The notes under the pieces were generated by a model. The model was not told the origin of the DNA. It was given only the letters and a program-made list of their open reading frames with translations, and made no database searches. 5,092 nucleotides of DNA from Leptolyngbya sp. SIO4C5 (GTDB lineage: Bacteria > Cyanobacteriota > Cyanobacteriia > Phormidesmidales > Phormidesmidaceae). How positions within the stretch are numbered: position 1 is the stretch's first letter; every line of letters starts with the position of its first letter. The stretch is taken from positions 1-5,092 of the forward strand of contig JAAHIC010000391.1 in the NCBI GenBank assembly GCA_010671965.1, read 5' to 3'. Positions 5,024 to 5,092 of the stretch are shown here, in pieces. Position numbers and translations under genes: made by a program.

Positions 5024-5038
5024 CCCGGTTTATCCGGG
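5024..5038 (-). promoter_or_regulatory. Small hairpin adjacent to the DUF4330 gene ribosome binding site
   Basis: CCCGG (5024-5028) and CCGGG (5034-5038) form a 5-bp G/C-only stem with a 5-nt A/T loop. On the transcript it ends 1 nt before the GGAG at 5019-5022. It could affect access to the ribosome binding site or stabilise the 5' end. No clear promoter is visible in the remaining 54 bases. Confidence 0.35.
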
Positions 5039-5092
5039 AAAGATAAAATCAGTGTCGAAGAAAATATGTAGCAGTTAGTATTTAAGCATAGA

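Noticed and set aside
1..5092. Search for a mobile element, CRISPR array, toxin-antitoxin or defence system
   Set aside because: I see no transposase, integrase, terminal inverted repeats, spaced direct repeats or nuclease-like genes. The tRNA gene shows no duplicated 3' end that would suggest an integration site within the window.

Overview
The window looks like a piece of cyanobacterial chromosome. The main sign is the octamer GCGATCGC (HIP1), present seven times in about 5.1 kb, where random sequence of this size would give about 0.1. Gene content agrees: a long-form ribosome hibernation factor of the LrtA type, a LipB with the sequence style I associate with cyanobacteria, a DUF4330-type membrane-anchored protein, and a small protein that resembles, from memory, short cyanobacterial proteins of unknown function. 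The species cannot be named from the sequence alone.

Layout, left to right. tRNA-Arg(CCG) (54-127, +) has an extended -10 promoter. A convergent 82-aa unknown protein (146-394, -) follows, then a second unknown protein of 112 aa (518-856, -). A 96-bp divergent region leads into a small S4-domain RNA-binding protein (953-1168, +), then glutaredoxin grxC (1272-1538, +) and a YjbQ/UPF0047 protein (1617-2036, +). A perfect 11-bp hairpin separates yjbQ from the convergent hpf/lrtA gene (2087-2749, -). A 194-bp divergent control region follows, then lipB (2944-3648, +) and a PAP2-family membrane phosphatase (3710-4444, +). The last gene is a convergent DUF4330-type protein (4463-5008, -) with a small hairpin next to its ribosome binding site.

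The genes are mostly independent housekeeping functions: translation (tRNA, S4 protein, hibernation factor), thiol redox (grxC), lipoate attachment (lipB) and lipid phosphate or envelope metabolism (PAP2). There are two divergent pairs with shared control regions, and three convergent junctions (tRNA/82-aa gene, yjbQ/hpf, PAP2/DUF4330). I see no mobile element, CRISPR array, phage gene or defence system, and no sign of a new multi-gene system. The points most worth a second look are the PAP2 protein lacking the lysine of its first catalytic motif, the two uncharacterised small proteins, and the untranslated leader of hpf/lrtA. Several starts were moved inward from the longest open frame, on the basis of ATG and Shine-Dalgarno placement.
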